From an uncultured bacterium (GTDB lineage Bacteria; Patescibacteriota; Gracilibacteria; Absconditabacterales; Absconditicoccaceae): a stretch of DNA of 43,749 nt. Under the pieces are notes generated by a model. That model had not been told where the DNA came from, searched no databases, and saw only the letters and a list, made by a program, of their open reading frames with translations. The DNA lies in contig CAMVNG010000008.1 of NCBI GenBank assembly GCA_947168815.1, forward strand, positions 1-43,749. The letters are read 5' to 3'. Both the position numbers and the translations under genes were made by a program. Positions 18,295 to 28,313 of the stretch are shown in pieces. Position 1 is the stretch's first letter. Every line of letters starts with the position of its first letter.

Positions 18295-18794
18295 TTAAAT
18301 TAATTTAAATTTATTTAAGATATATTGCTCAAACTCAAACTCACTACTGAATTTAAGATTCTTGAATTTATTTAATCATTCAGGATTTTTAGTAAGTCAA
18401 ACCATTTCTAATAAATAAGAAATCTGACTATTTGTTAAATCTAAAATCTTTTCTTTTGTATAAGATGGGTAATAATGCATAATCATACAGATAGTCCAAA
18501 CTATTATTGCCTCCGAATATTTAGTATCTCATTCAGAGGCTTTTATGCTAAACCCAACTCTTGTAATATCTTTTCAATTAAAACCTTATGTTCTGTAACT
18601 GGTAGATCATTATTTAATATTTTTTCAAATTCTGATCGTTCTCCTTCTATACAATATTTCTCTAAAACTTCCATTACAGACAGTCATGTATCTTTCATTG
18701 TAGGCTCTCTGAATACTCGTTTTTTATCTCATAAAACTACTTCAGATTTCTTATATCCCTGTAAAAATTCTTCAAGATTTATTGCGTTTGCCAT
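18295..18794 (-). CDS. Tail assembly chaperone gpGT, -1 frameshift product (about 166 aa)
   Basis: Extended product made when ribosomes slip -1 on GGGTTTA (18555-18549). After the slip the frame gives IKASEGDTKYSEAIIVW... YPSYTKEKILDLTNSQISYLL and ends FKLI at 18295, adding about 80 residues to gpG. In lambda-like siphophages the G and GT proteins coat the tape measure protein and recruit tail tube subunits. Position right after the tail tube gene agrees. Here the tape measure gene is not next, but 12 kb upstream in transcription order. Confidence 0.8.
18509..18555 (-). promoter_or_regulatory. Programmed -1 frameshift signal
   Basis: Heptamer G-GGT-TTA (18555-18549) lies in the right phase for X-XXY-YYZ slippage, three codons before the gpG stop. 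Eight nucleotides downstream, 18540-18531 pairs with 18518-18509 in a 10-bp stem (one G-U) around a 12-nt loop. Slippery site, spacer and stimulatory stem are all present. Confidence 0.85.
18543..18794 (-). CDS. Tail assembly chaperone gpG (83 aa)
   Basis: Zero-frame product MANAINLEEFLQGYKKS... ending LQELGLA. A small acidic helical protein directly downstream of the tail tube gene, with the frameshift signal at its 3' end. VFREPTMKDTGLSVMEVL is the typical 'f..Pt..d......' region of gpG-like chaperones. Confidence 0.8.
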
Positions 18795-18818
18795 TTATAG
18801 TATGCATTTAAATAAAAT

Positions 18819-18900
18819 AGCAGAATAGCATTGACAGGAACGAAAGGAAACCTGTCGCCATTCTGCTGTTTTATGGAGTTCGAGGACATGCTCGAACCCC
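18819..18900 (-). terminator. Two strong hairpins between tail tube and chaperone genes
   Basis: The first in transcription order is a 10-bp hairpin with GTTCGAG/CTCGAAC core (18875-18900). The second has AGCAGAAT/ATTCTGCT outside and GACAGG/CCTGTC inside (18819-18867) followed by TATTTTATTT. They likely attenuate transcription or protect the tail tube mRNA 3' end, keeping tube protein in excess over chaperone. Confidence 0.6.
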
Positions 18901-18922
18901 TATTCTTTCGTTTTTACAGAAA

Positions 18923-19765
18923 CTAGGCTGTTTCAGTCTCTGTTTCAGTTTCAGTAGGCGTCTCAGTTTGTGAGAATCCGATGAAATCTTGCTTTTTGAT
19001 AACTCATGTTATTTCTACAGGGAATCAAACAGTAGTATTATCGCTATCAGCTATTTGCTGAAGCATTGCTTTATTTGCTTGACAGTTCTCAAGGAAAGTT
19101 TTAATCATTTTCTTTTCTCCTTGATATTCAAATTCATTAACGATTACCATTACAAATGGTTCTGCTAATGTATTTGCTTTATGATCCATCAATTTAGCAG
19201 TTGTGTTAGTTGCACTGTAAACTACTGTAATTTTAGTATTAGTAGGAGAATTAGCAGTCAATTTTCATGTAGTAGGAGTAGCTTTCAATTTGATGTAAGA
19301 AGCCCCAAATACATTTACTCATACTGTATAATCAGTTGTAACAGTAAGAGTAACTTCTTCTCCATTTACTAAAGCTTTTACAGATGATACAGTAACAGCC
19401 GATCAATCACCATTAGAATATTTAAGGAGTAATCCTTTATCTAACTCCCATTCATACGGCATCCAACTTTCACTTTCATTTGATACTGTCTCAGCATGCA
19501 CTTCAACAAGTCCACTTTGAAGAATAGCCAATTTTTCAATTGTCAATTCGTGAACATCTACATTTACAGTAACTTTGTTTCAATCTTTAGTCTTCTTGAT
19601 AACTCCGTTAGAGTAAACGTCTTCTATGCTTTCTCATGCTGGAGCTAATGATTGGTCTTTATAGAAACCTAATTGTAATAGGTCATCTCACCAATCCTTA
19701 GCGATAAAGAACTCTGCTGAGTTTGGTATCATGTGTCATGGATTTATAGGTTTTTGTAGACTCAT
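18923..19765 (-). CDS. Major tail tube protein with Glu-Thr tail (280 aa)
   Basis: Begins MSLQKPINPGHMIPNSAEFFI. The middle contains VYSNGVIKKTKDGNKVTVNVDVHELTI and EFEYQGEKKMIKTFLENC, consistent with the tail tube fold in which a beta sandwich is flanked by a helix. It sits two genes after the major capsid and just before gpG, the canonical place. The last ~15 residues are Thr/Glu/Pro repeats (TETPTETETETETA), also found on the capsid protein. Confidence 0.75.
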
Positions 19766-19791
19766 GTTTTCTTAGACATAGTGAAATAAAA

Positions 19792-20103
19792 TTATTTTTT
19801 CTTTGACCGTTTTTTAGAAATCTTTACCTTTGGTTCTTCAACCTCTTCATCTTCAACCCCATCAGCATCTTCTTCAGTCTTTCCGACATTTATGTCGGAA
19901 ACATCTGAATTTTCAGCTTCTTCATTAGGCTGTTCTGCTTTTTCTTCCTTTGGTTTTTTAACCTCAGGAGCTTTTACAGGAGCTTTTCATGAAACAGGTT
20001 TCATTACACTTGGAAAGTATTCTACTTCAGCACCACTAACAACGTCTCATTTCTTGTAGTCTTTATTAGCAATGCGACAGTCCATTATTATTTCGTAAAG
20101 CAT
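19792..20103 (-). CDS. Small virion-region protein with charged C-terminus (103 aa)
   Basis: MLYEIIMDCRIANKDYKKGDVVSG is a short beta-rich N-terminus. The rest is low complexity, first Pro/Lys/Glu, then very acidic, then a basic end (KISKKRSKKK). Position between the capsid and tail tube genes suggests a head decoration or joining protein. AAAGGA is visible 8-13 nt before the ATG, one of the few Shine-Dalgarno-like sites here. Confidence 0.6.
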
Positions 20104-20132
20104 AATAATTTCCTTTACCGATATAAAATTTT

Positions 20133-20156
20133 AAGGGGCTAGAGCTTAGCCCCCTT
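20133..20156 (-). terminator. Intrinsic terminator directly after major capsid gene
   Basis: AAGGGG-CTA/TAG-CCCCCTT stem with short loop starting 4 nt past the TAG stop, followed by AAAATTTTAT on the minus strand. Partial termination here would make capsid mRNA the most abundant. Confidence 0.65.
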
Positions 20157-20159
20157 ATG

Positions 20160-21419
20160 CTACGCAGTTTCTGTTTCAGTCTCAGTTTCTGTAGCTGTCT
20201 CAGTTTCTGTAGGAGTTGCTACTTCGTTTGTATAAACAGGCTTGTCTACAGTGTTTTTAATAACAACTTCAGTAGGTCTCTTACTTCCTGCTGTTACGTT
20301 ATAGATGAAAGCTTCTTTATTAGCATATTGGAATTCTGCAGTAATAGTTGACTGTAGAGATTCGTATATGATTTTAGAGCTTGAGCTTTCACGATAGAAT
20401 GAGAAGAAGATATCGTTACCGAATTCTCTGTCTCTCATAGCGTGAATTAAAGGTCTAGCTTTTCAAACAAAGATGTGTCCGTTCTCGATTTGATTATCGA
20501 TTACAAATGGAATCTCTGCATTCAAAGAGTCAGAAACATAAGCAATTAATTTGCTTCCTGCCTTCTGAGCACCTCTGCTTTCATCATAAACTCCATTTCT
20601 CCATCCGTTAGCGATCTTGTTTTTAGTCCAAGCATTTAAAGCGATAACTTCTGGTTCTCCATATCTTTGAGCGATAGTCAAAAGACATGCTTCAAAGTCA
20701 TCTTCAGCAAGATTACCATTGGCATTGAAAATAACTCAACCTGCATTAGCGATTGCTTCTTTCCATCCACCCATAGTAGTTCTTCAATCTCATGGATTTT
20801 TATTTTGTCTACCGTAGTAGAGAGTTTTATCGATTTCTTGAGACATTTCGTCGAACTTAGCCAATCTTTCTAGATCAAGCAAGTCATCCATGTCTTTCTT
20901 TTTAAGAGCAGCTGCTCTCTTTGTAACATAGATAGTTTTTGAGAAATCTTGGATTACATTTGTAAATGCGTCAGAATCTACAGCTTTGTAATCTTCAGTG
21001 ATTCCGTCTTCTTTATCTACCTTAGCCATGATTTTGATTTCTGCATCTTTAGCGATTGCAGTTGCAGGAGTGTTTCCATATCATCTAACAACAGTCAATA
21101 CATAACCGTTTACTGTTGGATTAGATTCTTTAGCAGTAACTTTTATTACTTCTTCTCCACACATTAATTGATATCCTTCAGTTATTCTTTCGAATAAATC
21201 TTTATCAATTTTTATTGAAGTAGCAGCACCACTAGCGACAGCTTCAGTAACTGTTCCAGCTCTTACTACTTGCTTTTGAGAGTAGTAAGTCAATTCTACG
21301 CTTTCTACATTTCCACCATATTCTGCTCTTTCAAGCATAACAAGGTTTCTAGAAGGTACTAAATCAAGAATAGCAGTAACCCATTCTTGAAGTTTGAAAT
21401 CAGTTGATAAGTGTAACAT
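20160..21419 (-). CDS. Major capsid protein (SU10/DUF5309-like)
   Basis: A 419-residue protein: MLHLSTDFKLQEWVTAILDLVPSRNLVML, VELTYYSQKQVVRAGTVTEA, MCGEEVIKVTAKE, a beta strand block, then FSKTIYVTKRAAALKKKDMDDLL (spine helix), LTIAQRYGEPEVIALN and the C-terminal beta domain with FFSFYRESSSSKIIYESL. The plan and order are those of HK97-fold capsids of the SU10/DUF5309 type. It lies right after the scaffold gene. The last residues are a Pro/Thr/Glu repeat (PTETETATETETETETA), unusual for a capsid protein. Confidence 0.8.
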
Positions 21420-21447
21420 TTTGTGATAAAATGACTAAATAAAAGGT

Positions 21448-22158
21448 TTATTTCTTTTCCTCACTTCTTTTTTCCCTAGCAAGTTTTAAATATTCCTGCT
21501 GTTCCAAATTAGTAAGGTGTTCTCCTTTTCTGGCTTTCTCTTGCAATTCAGCAAGTCTACCATCATTTTTTCATCATGAAGGCATATTAGAGCCACCAGA
21601 AGAACCGCTAGACTTTTTAGATCATGCAATTTTCTCTATCGAGTCTAGCTTTTGACTTAGCTTGAATGGATCGTTTATGTCAATTACTAGATTTTCATAA
21701 TCATTCCATCAGTCCCCTAAGTCTTTTTTAAGAGTTTCAACTCTCTCAGCATTTCTGCTTTTGACAGTTTCTTCTCTTTCTTTCCAAGTCTCCTGCTGTT
21801 TTTTGTAATCAGCTATCTCTTGGTCTTTTAGAGTAAGCAGTTTCTCGAATTCGCCTTTTTTCTTGGCTTCTTCTTCATCTGCTTTTTTCTTTTTTTCAGC
21901 TTCTTCAGCTTCTTTTTTTTCGTATTCAGCCAACTTAGCTTTTAATGCTTTGTTGTCATCATTTACCTCCTTGAATCTCTTGTAAGGAATACTTTCAGGA
22001 GTCTTATCGCCCCCTTCATCTTTTTTACCTGAATCATCTGCAGGGGTTTTATCAGAATCTCCAGTATCGTTGTCTCATCATTCGTTTCATCCAGAACCAC
22101 CATCATCGTTAGCATCTAAATGAATTCGAACTCTGCGACCAAATTTTCGTACCCACAT
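21448..22158 (-). CDS. Capsid scaffolding protein (236 aa)
   Basis: Classic scaffold composition: a Gly/Asp-rich disordered start (DDGGSGGNEGGDND), the IPYKRFKEVNDDNK motif common in phage scaffolds, and a long charged coiled coil (KKEAEEAEKKKKADEEEAKKK). A Ser/Gly linker and a C-terminal helical module (GEHLTNLEQQEYLKLAREKRSE) follow, the latter possibly binding the capsid protein. Ends 28 nt before the capsid gene, and both share the late promoter at 22.2 kb. Confidence 0.85.
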
Positions 22159-22189
22159 TCGTTTTTTATTACAAAATTAAAACGGCGGT

Positions 22190-22217
22190 ATAATAAGCGA
22201 AAATTAAAAAGTGTGAA
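22190..22217 (-). promoter_or_regulatory. Late-type promoter of scaffold-capsid unit
   Basis: Minus strand TTCACA (22217-22212), 16 bp, TATTAT (22195-22190). The -35 lies within the right arm of the terminator hairpin 22210-22236, so terminator and promoter are overlapped. Confidence 0.6.
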
Positions 22218-22236
22218 TTTTTTATAATTTCACACT
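22210..22236 (-). terminator. Intrinsic terminator after MuF-like gene
   Basis: AGTGTGAA/TTCACACT, 8-bp stem, 11-nt loop; downstream minus-strand sequence TTTTTAATTTT. Shares bases with the next promoter's -35. Confidence 0.6.
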
Positions 22237-22275
22237 CTTAAATGATAGGTAATAACTGTATTTTGAAATTTTATT

Positions 22276-23091
22276 TTATACAACCGCAGTAATAAATCCC
22301 CTACAGTTTGGATGGAATGGTGGAAGTTCTACATCTCATTGAGTAACATCTACAATATCTCCATTCATTTCTGCACAAATCTCACAACAATCTGGCTGTT
22401 CTGTTATCTGAAATTTTGTAATTCAAAGCTGAATAGCTCTATTGATTGTCCCTTGAGTATTTGCGATGTTAGTTTCTGTACGAGTCAGCATTTCCACATA
22501 AGCGTCCATGTTTCGATACCTTCAAGCTCTATCCTGAAATTTTGTTATATTTTCAGCATGTAATAAATCTGAAATTCCGTTTTTCATCTCCAACATACTT
22601 TCTCCTTTTAGGATTCCTTTTGCGAGTTCTTCCCTCACAAGTTCCTGATGGAGTTTTGATAGACTTTGTATAGCGACTCTTTCCATTCAGTCCAGACTGG
22701 CTTTCACATACATATCAGAAGTATCTATCAGAGCTTTTACTGCTTGAACGTGTACGTTTCATAAATCTTTTAGCATTTCGTTTAACTCTTTCTGCGGTAT
22801 CTTGTTAAGAGTAAGAAATACTGTTCATCATTTCACTACATCGTTTATGTAATAAGCACCTTTCACATATTCTTTAGTCAATTCGTATTCTGCTCGTTGT
22901 CAGTATTCATCATTCAGAGCTTTAGAAATCTGATTTAATTGTCTAAGGATTCTCATTGCTTTAGTTTTATTTCACTCATTCATCGCTTCAAAATATATAG
23001 CTCTAAGCTCCTGCATTGATTCAGAAAAAAGTCTGATTAATTTTCTATCATTCTCATTGTTATAATCTGGAAGTCGTCTTTTTCTATCCAT
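22276..23091 (-). CDS. MuF-like / phage minor capsid protein 2 family (271 aa)
   Basis: A helical N-terminal ~190 residues (MDRKRRLPDYNNENDRKLIRLF..., LTRTETNIANTQGTINRA) leads into a C-terminal zinc-knuckle-like end: QPDCCEICAEMNGDIVDV ... LPPFHPNCRGFITAVV. The CxxC, the H-P-N-C-R and the 'R.E' helix are the defining features of the phage minor capsid / MuF head morphogenesis domain. It follows the portal, as usual, and probably enters the prohead. Confidence 0.85.
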
Positions 23092-23284
23092 AAATCAATC
23101 GAATAGGCAGTAAAATAAAAGCGATTAATAATGCTAAAGCAATACAAATCTGAATCCGTAATACTCGAAACATCTTAAAGAATCTTGATGGTTTTTCTCC
23201 TATCTGCTGTAAAGCATTTTTCACTTGCTCTACTACTGGCTCATCATTCTCAAAGATTGCTCCTCGTTGTATATTACTTTTCAT
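23084..23284 (-). CDS. Small single-pass membrane protein in the head operon (66 aa)
   Basis: MKSNIQRGAIFENDEPVVEQV, a cytosolic helix with a basic stretch (KPSRFFKMFRVLR), then a strong hydrophobic C-terminal helix (ICIALALLIAFILLPI). The ATG is preceded by AAACGAAAGA, the start-proximal motif seen at several genes. Ends 8 nt into the next gene. Its role between portal and minor capsid genes is unknown. Confidence 0.65.
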   Translation of the reverse strand: MKSNIQRGAIFENDEPVVEQVKNALQQIGEKPSRFFKMFRVLRIQICIALALLIAFILLPIRLIYG

Positions 23285-23310
23285 TCTTTCGTTTAGTTAA
23301 GTTATAAATG

Positions 23311-23374
23311 ACAGCTCCTCTTTTAGCATGTAGAAATTCGGAATTTCCGATTTTCTTCAGAGGCTCGGAGCTGT
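23311..23374 (-). ncRNA. Structured intergenic stem between portal and membrane gene
   Basis: On the minus strand ACAGCT/AGCTGT then CCTCT/AGAGG form a bulged helix enclosing a TCGG/CCGA hairpin. There is no T-run, so it is more likely an mRNA processing or stability element than a terminator. Confidence 0.5.
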
Positions 23375-23380
23375 GCTGGT

Positions 23381-24925
23381 CTAATTTTGGTTTTTTTCTC
23401 CGTCTAAATTCTCGTCTAAATCTTCCTTTTTCTCGTCTAAATTTTTCTGAATAGTTGCTTTATATTTTGCGTAACTGTCTGTTTCTTCTTTATCGATTTT
23501 GTCCATCTCTTGCTGTACTTCTACATCATCATATCACATACAGAAAGCGATAGCTGATTCTTTACTCATTATTCATGCATTTAATTGGGTAACTGCTGTA
23601 TTTGTCCTTTCTGCGATATCGTATGCAGTAGGTTTTTTGAATCTGATAGTTGGAAGCTCTTCTATCTTTTTTCCTGTGTAATATTCCATTAATTGTCTAA
23701 ATAGCTTCTGCAATGGAGAATAGATTTCTAGCTGTTTACTTTCTACTCTTGAATAGAATATTTGTCGTTCTTTTTCAGTAGTTCATACAGGATTATTTCA
23801 TCAGCTGTAAATACTAGATCATAACATACTCGTTGGTACACCAGAAACGATAGAAACCATTTTCAATAAATAAGGAAGATACTCATTAATCGAAGTTGTA
23901 ATATAAGTTGCATCTTTTGTGATATATTGAGCAGGATTTTCTCATGGATTATGTACCAAATAATCAGGATTTTCAGCATATTCATCTTCTCCTTTAGATT
24001 TTTTTCTCAAAATTTTAGCAGTTTGAGCAGAAGCAAATCCAGCAGGCACGGATAATTTACTTGTAAGATTTTTGATAAATTCCACAGAAATCTGACTTCA
24101 TCTATCGTTTATCTCTTGGAATAAATCAGCTAAATCTACGTAATCAGACTGATTAAAGTATCTAGGAATATCTCCGTAATAATTTCTTCTTAGCTTTGCT
24201 CCATCTTGTTCTACTACATGAATATTTGTTAAATCGTTATTGAATAAGAATAATGGTAATCTTTCTAACTGTTCTTCTGTTCATTCTTCAAATCTATCTT
24301 TTAGGATAAAATCTGCTGTATATTTCCATTTTTCTCAATAATAACCAGTCCATCAGTCTCAATTCTCGTTTTTTTCATATCTATCAACGTAAAAATATTT
24401 TTTCCCTCCTAATCACTCATCTACTACAGAGAAAATGAAGTGTTCTTTTATATCTTCAAATTCATCTCCGATGGATAATCAGTCCATATTGGCACAGTAA
24501 TTATTCACAGGAATAATCTCCATTCTAGGAAATTTGTCGTTTTCTCTTTTTCTTGCTCTTACTACACAATATCAGATACTTCCTTGAATATCGATAGTAT
24601 TATTCAGCTTTTTTTGGAGTCTGATTGCATCATCTATCTTTGAGAAGTCAGCGTTTATATCATCGTTTCAGAAATCTACGTTATATCACATCCCTATTAC
24701 ATAATCCGTGTAAGCTCTAGTGATACTTCTTCAAAGATTGATAGGAATATACAATAATTCATCTTTTTCTAAATCATGAGCTAAGTCTGATTTGATTTTG
24801 AAGACATTTGCTCTGAAATCTCTTTCAGCAAATTTACTCACTTGATTAGAGAAAATTTGAGCGTATTTATATTTCGTTTTTACATATTCACGAAACATTG
24901 ACATGTTTTTCTTTAAATCTGGCAT
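23381..24925 (-). CDS. Portal protein (514 aa)
   Basis: SPP1 gp6/HK97-type portal. Recognisable parts are the N-terminal YIPINLGRSITRAYTDYVIGMGYNV, wing strands (GYCVVRARKR, IIPVNNYCANMDG), the stem/clip region (WDGGLVGYYWEKWKYTADF), the 'LPLFLFNND' turn and the crown helices (SAIAFCMGYDDVEVQQEMDKI). A charged coiled C-terminus ends GEKNQN. It forms the dodecameric DNA gateway and motor platform. Encoded directly after TerL with a late promoter between them. Confidence 0.9.
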
Positions 24926-24955
24926 TGCTAGTTAGTAGAAAAATAAACTAGCGGT

Positions 24956-24983
24956 AATATAATCAAAATTTTTAAAGTGTTAT
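24956..24983 (-). promoter_or_regulatory. Late-type promoter of portal
   Basis: Minus strand ATAACA (24983-24978), 16 bp, TATATT (24961-24956), 31 nt before the portal ATG. The -35 overlaps the region just past the TerL stop. Confidence 0.65.
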
Positions 24984-24987
24984 TTTT

Positions 24988-26490
24988 TTAGATTTCAGGG
25001 ACAGGATATTTTCTCATTTGCCGACATATAGCGTCAGCCATTATTCAGTCGTCATGATATCCAACTTGTGCGACTTCTTTCATTTTGTCATCATAGATAA
25101 AAGTAAATAATTCTGCTTTTACCCTATCGTCCATCTCCGTAATTAATCATTTATTTATTGCTACTTTATATTCAGCCATCATTATTGGCCTTGTTTTGCT
25201 ATTTGTTACCCATCAAATCTCTTGAGTGATTTTATCATAAGTTCTATCGACTGTCTCATTCACATAGCACAGAACATATCGCTCTCTCTTCTTGGCTTCT
25301 GCAAAAAAAGCATATCATGTATTATTCTTTTCTCATCCTATTCTTCCCCAATATCAAAGGTCGATTAATCTATCTACGATATTACATAATCATTCTCACG
25401 GATCAGTGTGTCAGTAATAACAAGCCATCAATTGAGCTGTTTCTCGGTCTCTTACTTCAATACTACAATAATCTCATCCGTTCACTCATTCAGAGGTATC
25501 TATTCAGAAACTAACCTGTTTTTCAGTAGCAGGTCTATAAATTCTCAAATCTGGGATGATCTCATCTTCTGTATATTCAGGACATATAAGATTTTTAATC
25601 ACATTTGCTTTAAATACTGGTTTTCATGTATTCAAAAATGCTTCTTCTGGAGTAGATGGATATTCTTGAAATGCATAATCAGGATTCGTTTGAGAATTAT
25701 ACATATTCAAATACCGCTTTTTTTGTCATTCAGTAAGCACTGTTCCATCAATCATTGGCTTGTTTAAATGTTCCAATTCTGGCGGTAGCTTTACAACTTC
25801 TCATTTTTCTACAGGTAGATCATATTCAGGCATCAGCCACCATCATAGGAAAATACAGCTCCATTCGTAACTATCATTATTGTAATATTTGTGTCGTAAT
25901 AGCTCGAACTCGTTTCAAAATCCGTTGGCTGTACTTTCTATGATAATGTCTCAATCTTTCGGAACTGATGGAAGAGTTCACGCAAGGAGTTCTCATGCAT
26001 TAGAAATAAAAGCAAATTCTGAAATATGAAGTTTACTCCATGTTCATCCACGAGAATCTGTAATCACTGCGATTTTGGAGTGATTATCTAAAAACTCTAA
26101 TTCTTTTTTAGTGGAATATTTAGTAAGCGGTTTATATCGTGTTTTTCAGTCATTAAGTCTCAAAGCGTCTGGGAGTTTTAAGTATGCTGTTTTTACTTTA
26201 TCAAAAATTTCATCCCTTGTAGTATCCACCTGTGCTAAAATTCAGATATTCTGATTCGCAAAAATTACAGCGTCATCTAATCAGCTGATAGCCTCGTTAG
26301 TTGTTATTCCCATCTGTCTACCTTTTAACACAATAAGTCTGATTCTACCAAAGCGGTCTTTCAATTCGTTTTTGCGTTTTTCTAATATTTCCTGTGCTTT
26401 GTTCCTTTTAAATCAGACTTCTTGTTGGTTTTTGTCAACGATGGTATATAACCCCAGTCTCTTGCTCTTCCTGTAAAAATTGCTCTCCAT
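24988..26490 (-). CDS. terL: Terminase large subunit (500 aa)
   Basis: ATPase-nuclease of the DNA packaging motor. Walker A LKGRQMGITT (about 55-64), Walker B region KLHISEFAF, coupling motif IIESTANGFG. The RNase H-like nuclease has FGIDTSEGVNGGDY (first Asp), FAEAKK and GYHDDGIMADAI (terminal Asp pair). UGA encodes invariant glycines in HDDG, TANGFG and GIDTSEG. The start at 26490 lies inside the preceding gene (83-nt overlap), so a later in-frame start is possible, but the N-terminal adaptor NKAQEILEKRK looks genuine. Confidence 0.95.
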
Positions 26491-26818
26491 GTAACCTTAT
26501 TCTCTTATAAATTTTTGATAACATTTGTCTGACATTCTCAGATGAAGTCCCTAATAACAATCCAATTTGAGCAGAAGTTAGAGTTTGTCATTCCCATTCG
26601 TAATCAGTATAAGCATTAAAACAAAACCGAGTGACTGTATCAAATGCTTCTTTATCATTTAACGGAATCCACTCCTTAACATTAAAGTCAACATAAGCTG
26701 ATTTATAATGCACTTTTAATATGCTATTTTCTGCTACTAACCTTATACTTCAATTAATAAAAAAAGGTCTAATACTTTGCATGTATGCTTTAATTTTCTG
26801 TAAAGTAGTAGCCTGCAT
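26408..26818 (-). CDS. Sigma-region-4-like HTH protein, late transcription factor candidate (136 aa)
   Basis: The N-terminal half is strand-rich with no known motif. From about residue 80 LTSAQIGLLLGTSSENVRQMLSKIYKRIR closely mimics sigma factor region 4.2, including the recognition helix 'xRVRQIExKAL+KLR'. Phages often place such late activators (ArpU/RinA-type) beside terminase. The seven ATAACA-N16-TATAWT promoters before the structural genes need a recogniser with altered -35 specificity, and this is the best candidate. That link is inference. Confidence 0.6.
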
Positions 26819-26827
26819 ATAAATTTA

Positions 26828-27262
26828 TTAATCTCTAATAAAATCTGATTCATTTAAAGGTTCGGACTTGTTTATATTCTCATTTTTGCTGACTGATGTT
26901 GGTTCTCAAAGCTCCGTTTTGAGAGCATTTAATCACACAACTCTATCTCTCATTTTCATCCTTGCTCCATTCTTTGTGAGGTCATTCATTATATGAATGA
27001 GTGCGTTTTTCTTTGATTTTTGCAGTACTTCGATAGGAATTTCCAGCTCTCTAGCTTTTTTCTCCAGAGTTTTTTTCAGAGCTTTATCGATGATTTTCTG
27101 TTTATATCTTTCCTTTTCCTCTCTCCATCACTTAACTTTTGCATTATTTCATCAAGAGGCTGAAGTTCATATTGTCTGCAATATAAATGCAGAAACATCA
27201 TCAATATCAGATTGGAAGTATTGAAGCTTCAGCTCTGACCAATCGTATTTCCTTTTTGGCAT
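26828..27262 (-). CDS. terS: Terminase small subunit (144 aa)
   Basis: MPKRKYDWSELKLQYFQSDIDDVSAFILQTIGTSASGGNNAKVKGW has the typical TerS N-terminal DNA-binding pattern: 'DW..lk..yf.sd...v..fl....i..s......t.gW..ek'. A central coiled region (EEKERYKQKIIDKALKKTLEKK) for oligomerization and a C-terminal tail follow. It recognises the packaging site and loads TerL. TerL follows after the HTH gene. Confidence 0.8.
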
Positions 27263-27265
27263 TGA

Positions 27266-28306
27266 TTAACTCTTATGAATTAAATCTAATCGTTGCTTTC
27301 TGATTTCATCGCTTATCTTAAACATCATTAAAGGTGGCACACTCATTCAGATTAAATAGACTTTATCCACATTTAAGAAGTTATAATCTGTAGGTCGACT
27401 TCATCAGCAATACAACTCTGTATCGTTTAGCTTTCTATCTTCTCACCAAACTATATTTTTATCACTTGCGGTGATTGTCGGTAGCACTTTATCATCGTAA
27501 ATCCATGATACATTGAAAAAGTTCCTTTTCCCCTCATATCTATAATCTGCTATTTCTAACGAATTATCTCCATACTTCGCACACTTTGATACTTCTAAAT
27601 ACTTTCATGTTAACGGTCTATCTTTCCTTCAACTCCTATCGTGTATTTCTTTAAATAAAATCGGCTCTTCGTTAAATTCTAACTTCAGCTTTGGTAAATC
27701 ATACTCTTTTCTGTGTGCAATGATGAATACACGCTCCCTTTTCTGAGGTAATCACATAGTAGCTCAGTTTAAAAGAAAAATCTGAGTCTTATATCATAGT
27801 TCCGTAAACCTTTCATGTATTAGCTTTAAATATCATTTCGCCTTTCCTTGTATCAATCCTTTTACATTTTCTGCTATCACAACTTTAGGATTTAGCTTTT
27901 CTACGATATCCAGATAATCAAAGAATAAATCACTTAGTATTTGCTTAGCTTGTCATTCTCTGAATACCTTTTCTTTTCATCGTACCCTTTCCCTTAATCA
28001 TGCAGTAGAAAACGTGCTACACGGTGGACTTCAATCTAATAAATCAATATCAAATAAGTCTGATGGAATCTCCTTTTTAGGAATGTTTTTAAACTCCTGC
28101 ACTCCCATTAGATAACGATACTTAGTAGGAAAGTTCTTCTGATATACTTTATCCATCTGTGGATCTATTTCGCATGTCCCTATTATCTCATATCCTGCAT
28201 TCTTATATCACATACTACTTCATCCCCCACATGAGAAGCAACTAAACACTTTATATCCGTTATGCTCGACTTTCTCCAAGTCTTTTAGTTTCCATTTGTA
28301 CTCCAT
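27266..28306 (-). CDS. DNA (cytosine-5-)-methyltransferase (346 aa)
   Basis: All main C5 methylase motifs appear in order: motif I FSCGGGSSMGYKNAGYE, motif IV DGSPPCSTFS with the catalytic Cys, motif VI AENVKGL, motif VIII QKRERVFIIA and a target-recognition region before the C-terminal motif X-like SVPPLMM. UGA provides glycines in motifs I and IV. No cognate restriction enzyme is nearby, so this is a solitary methylase, probably protecting phage DNA or marking it. Directly preceded by a ParB-like gene. Confidence 0.9.
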
Positions 28307-28313
28307 CTCCTTT

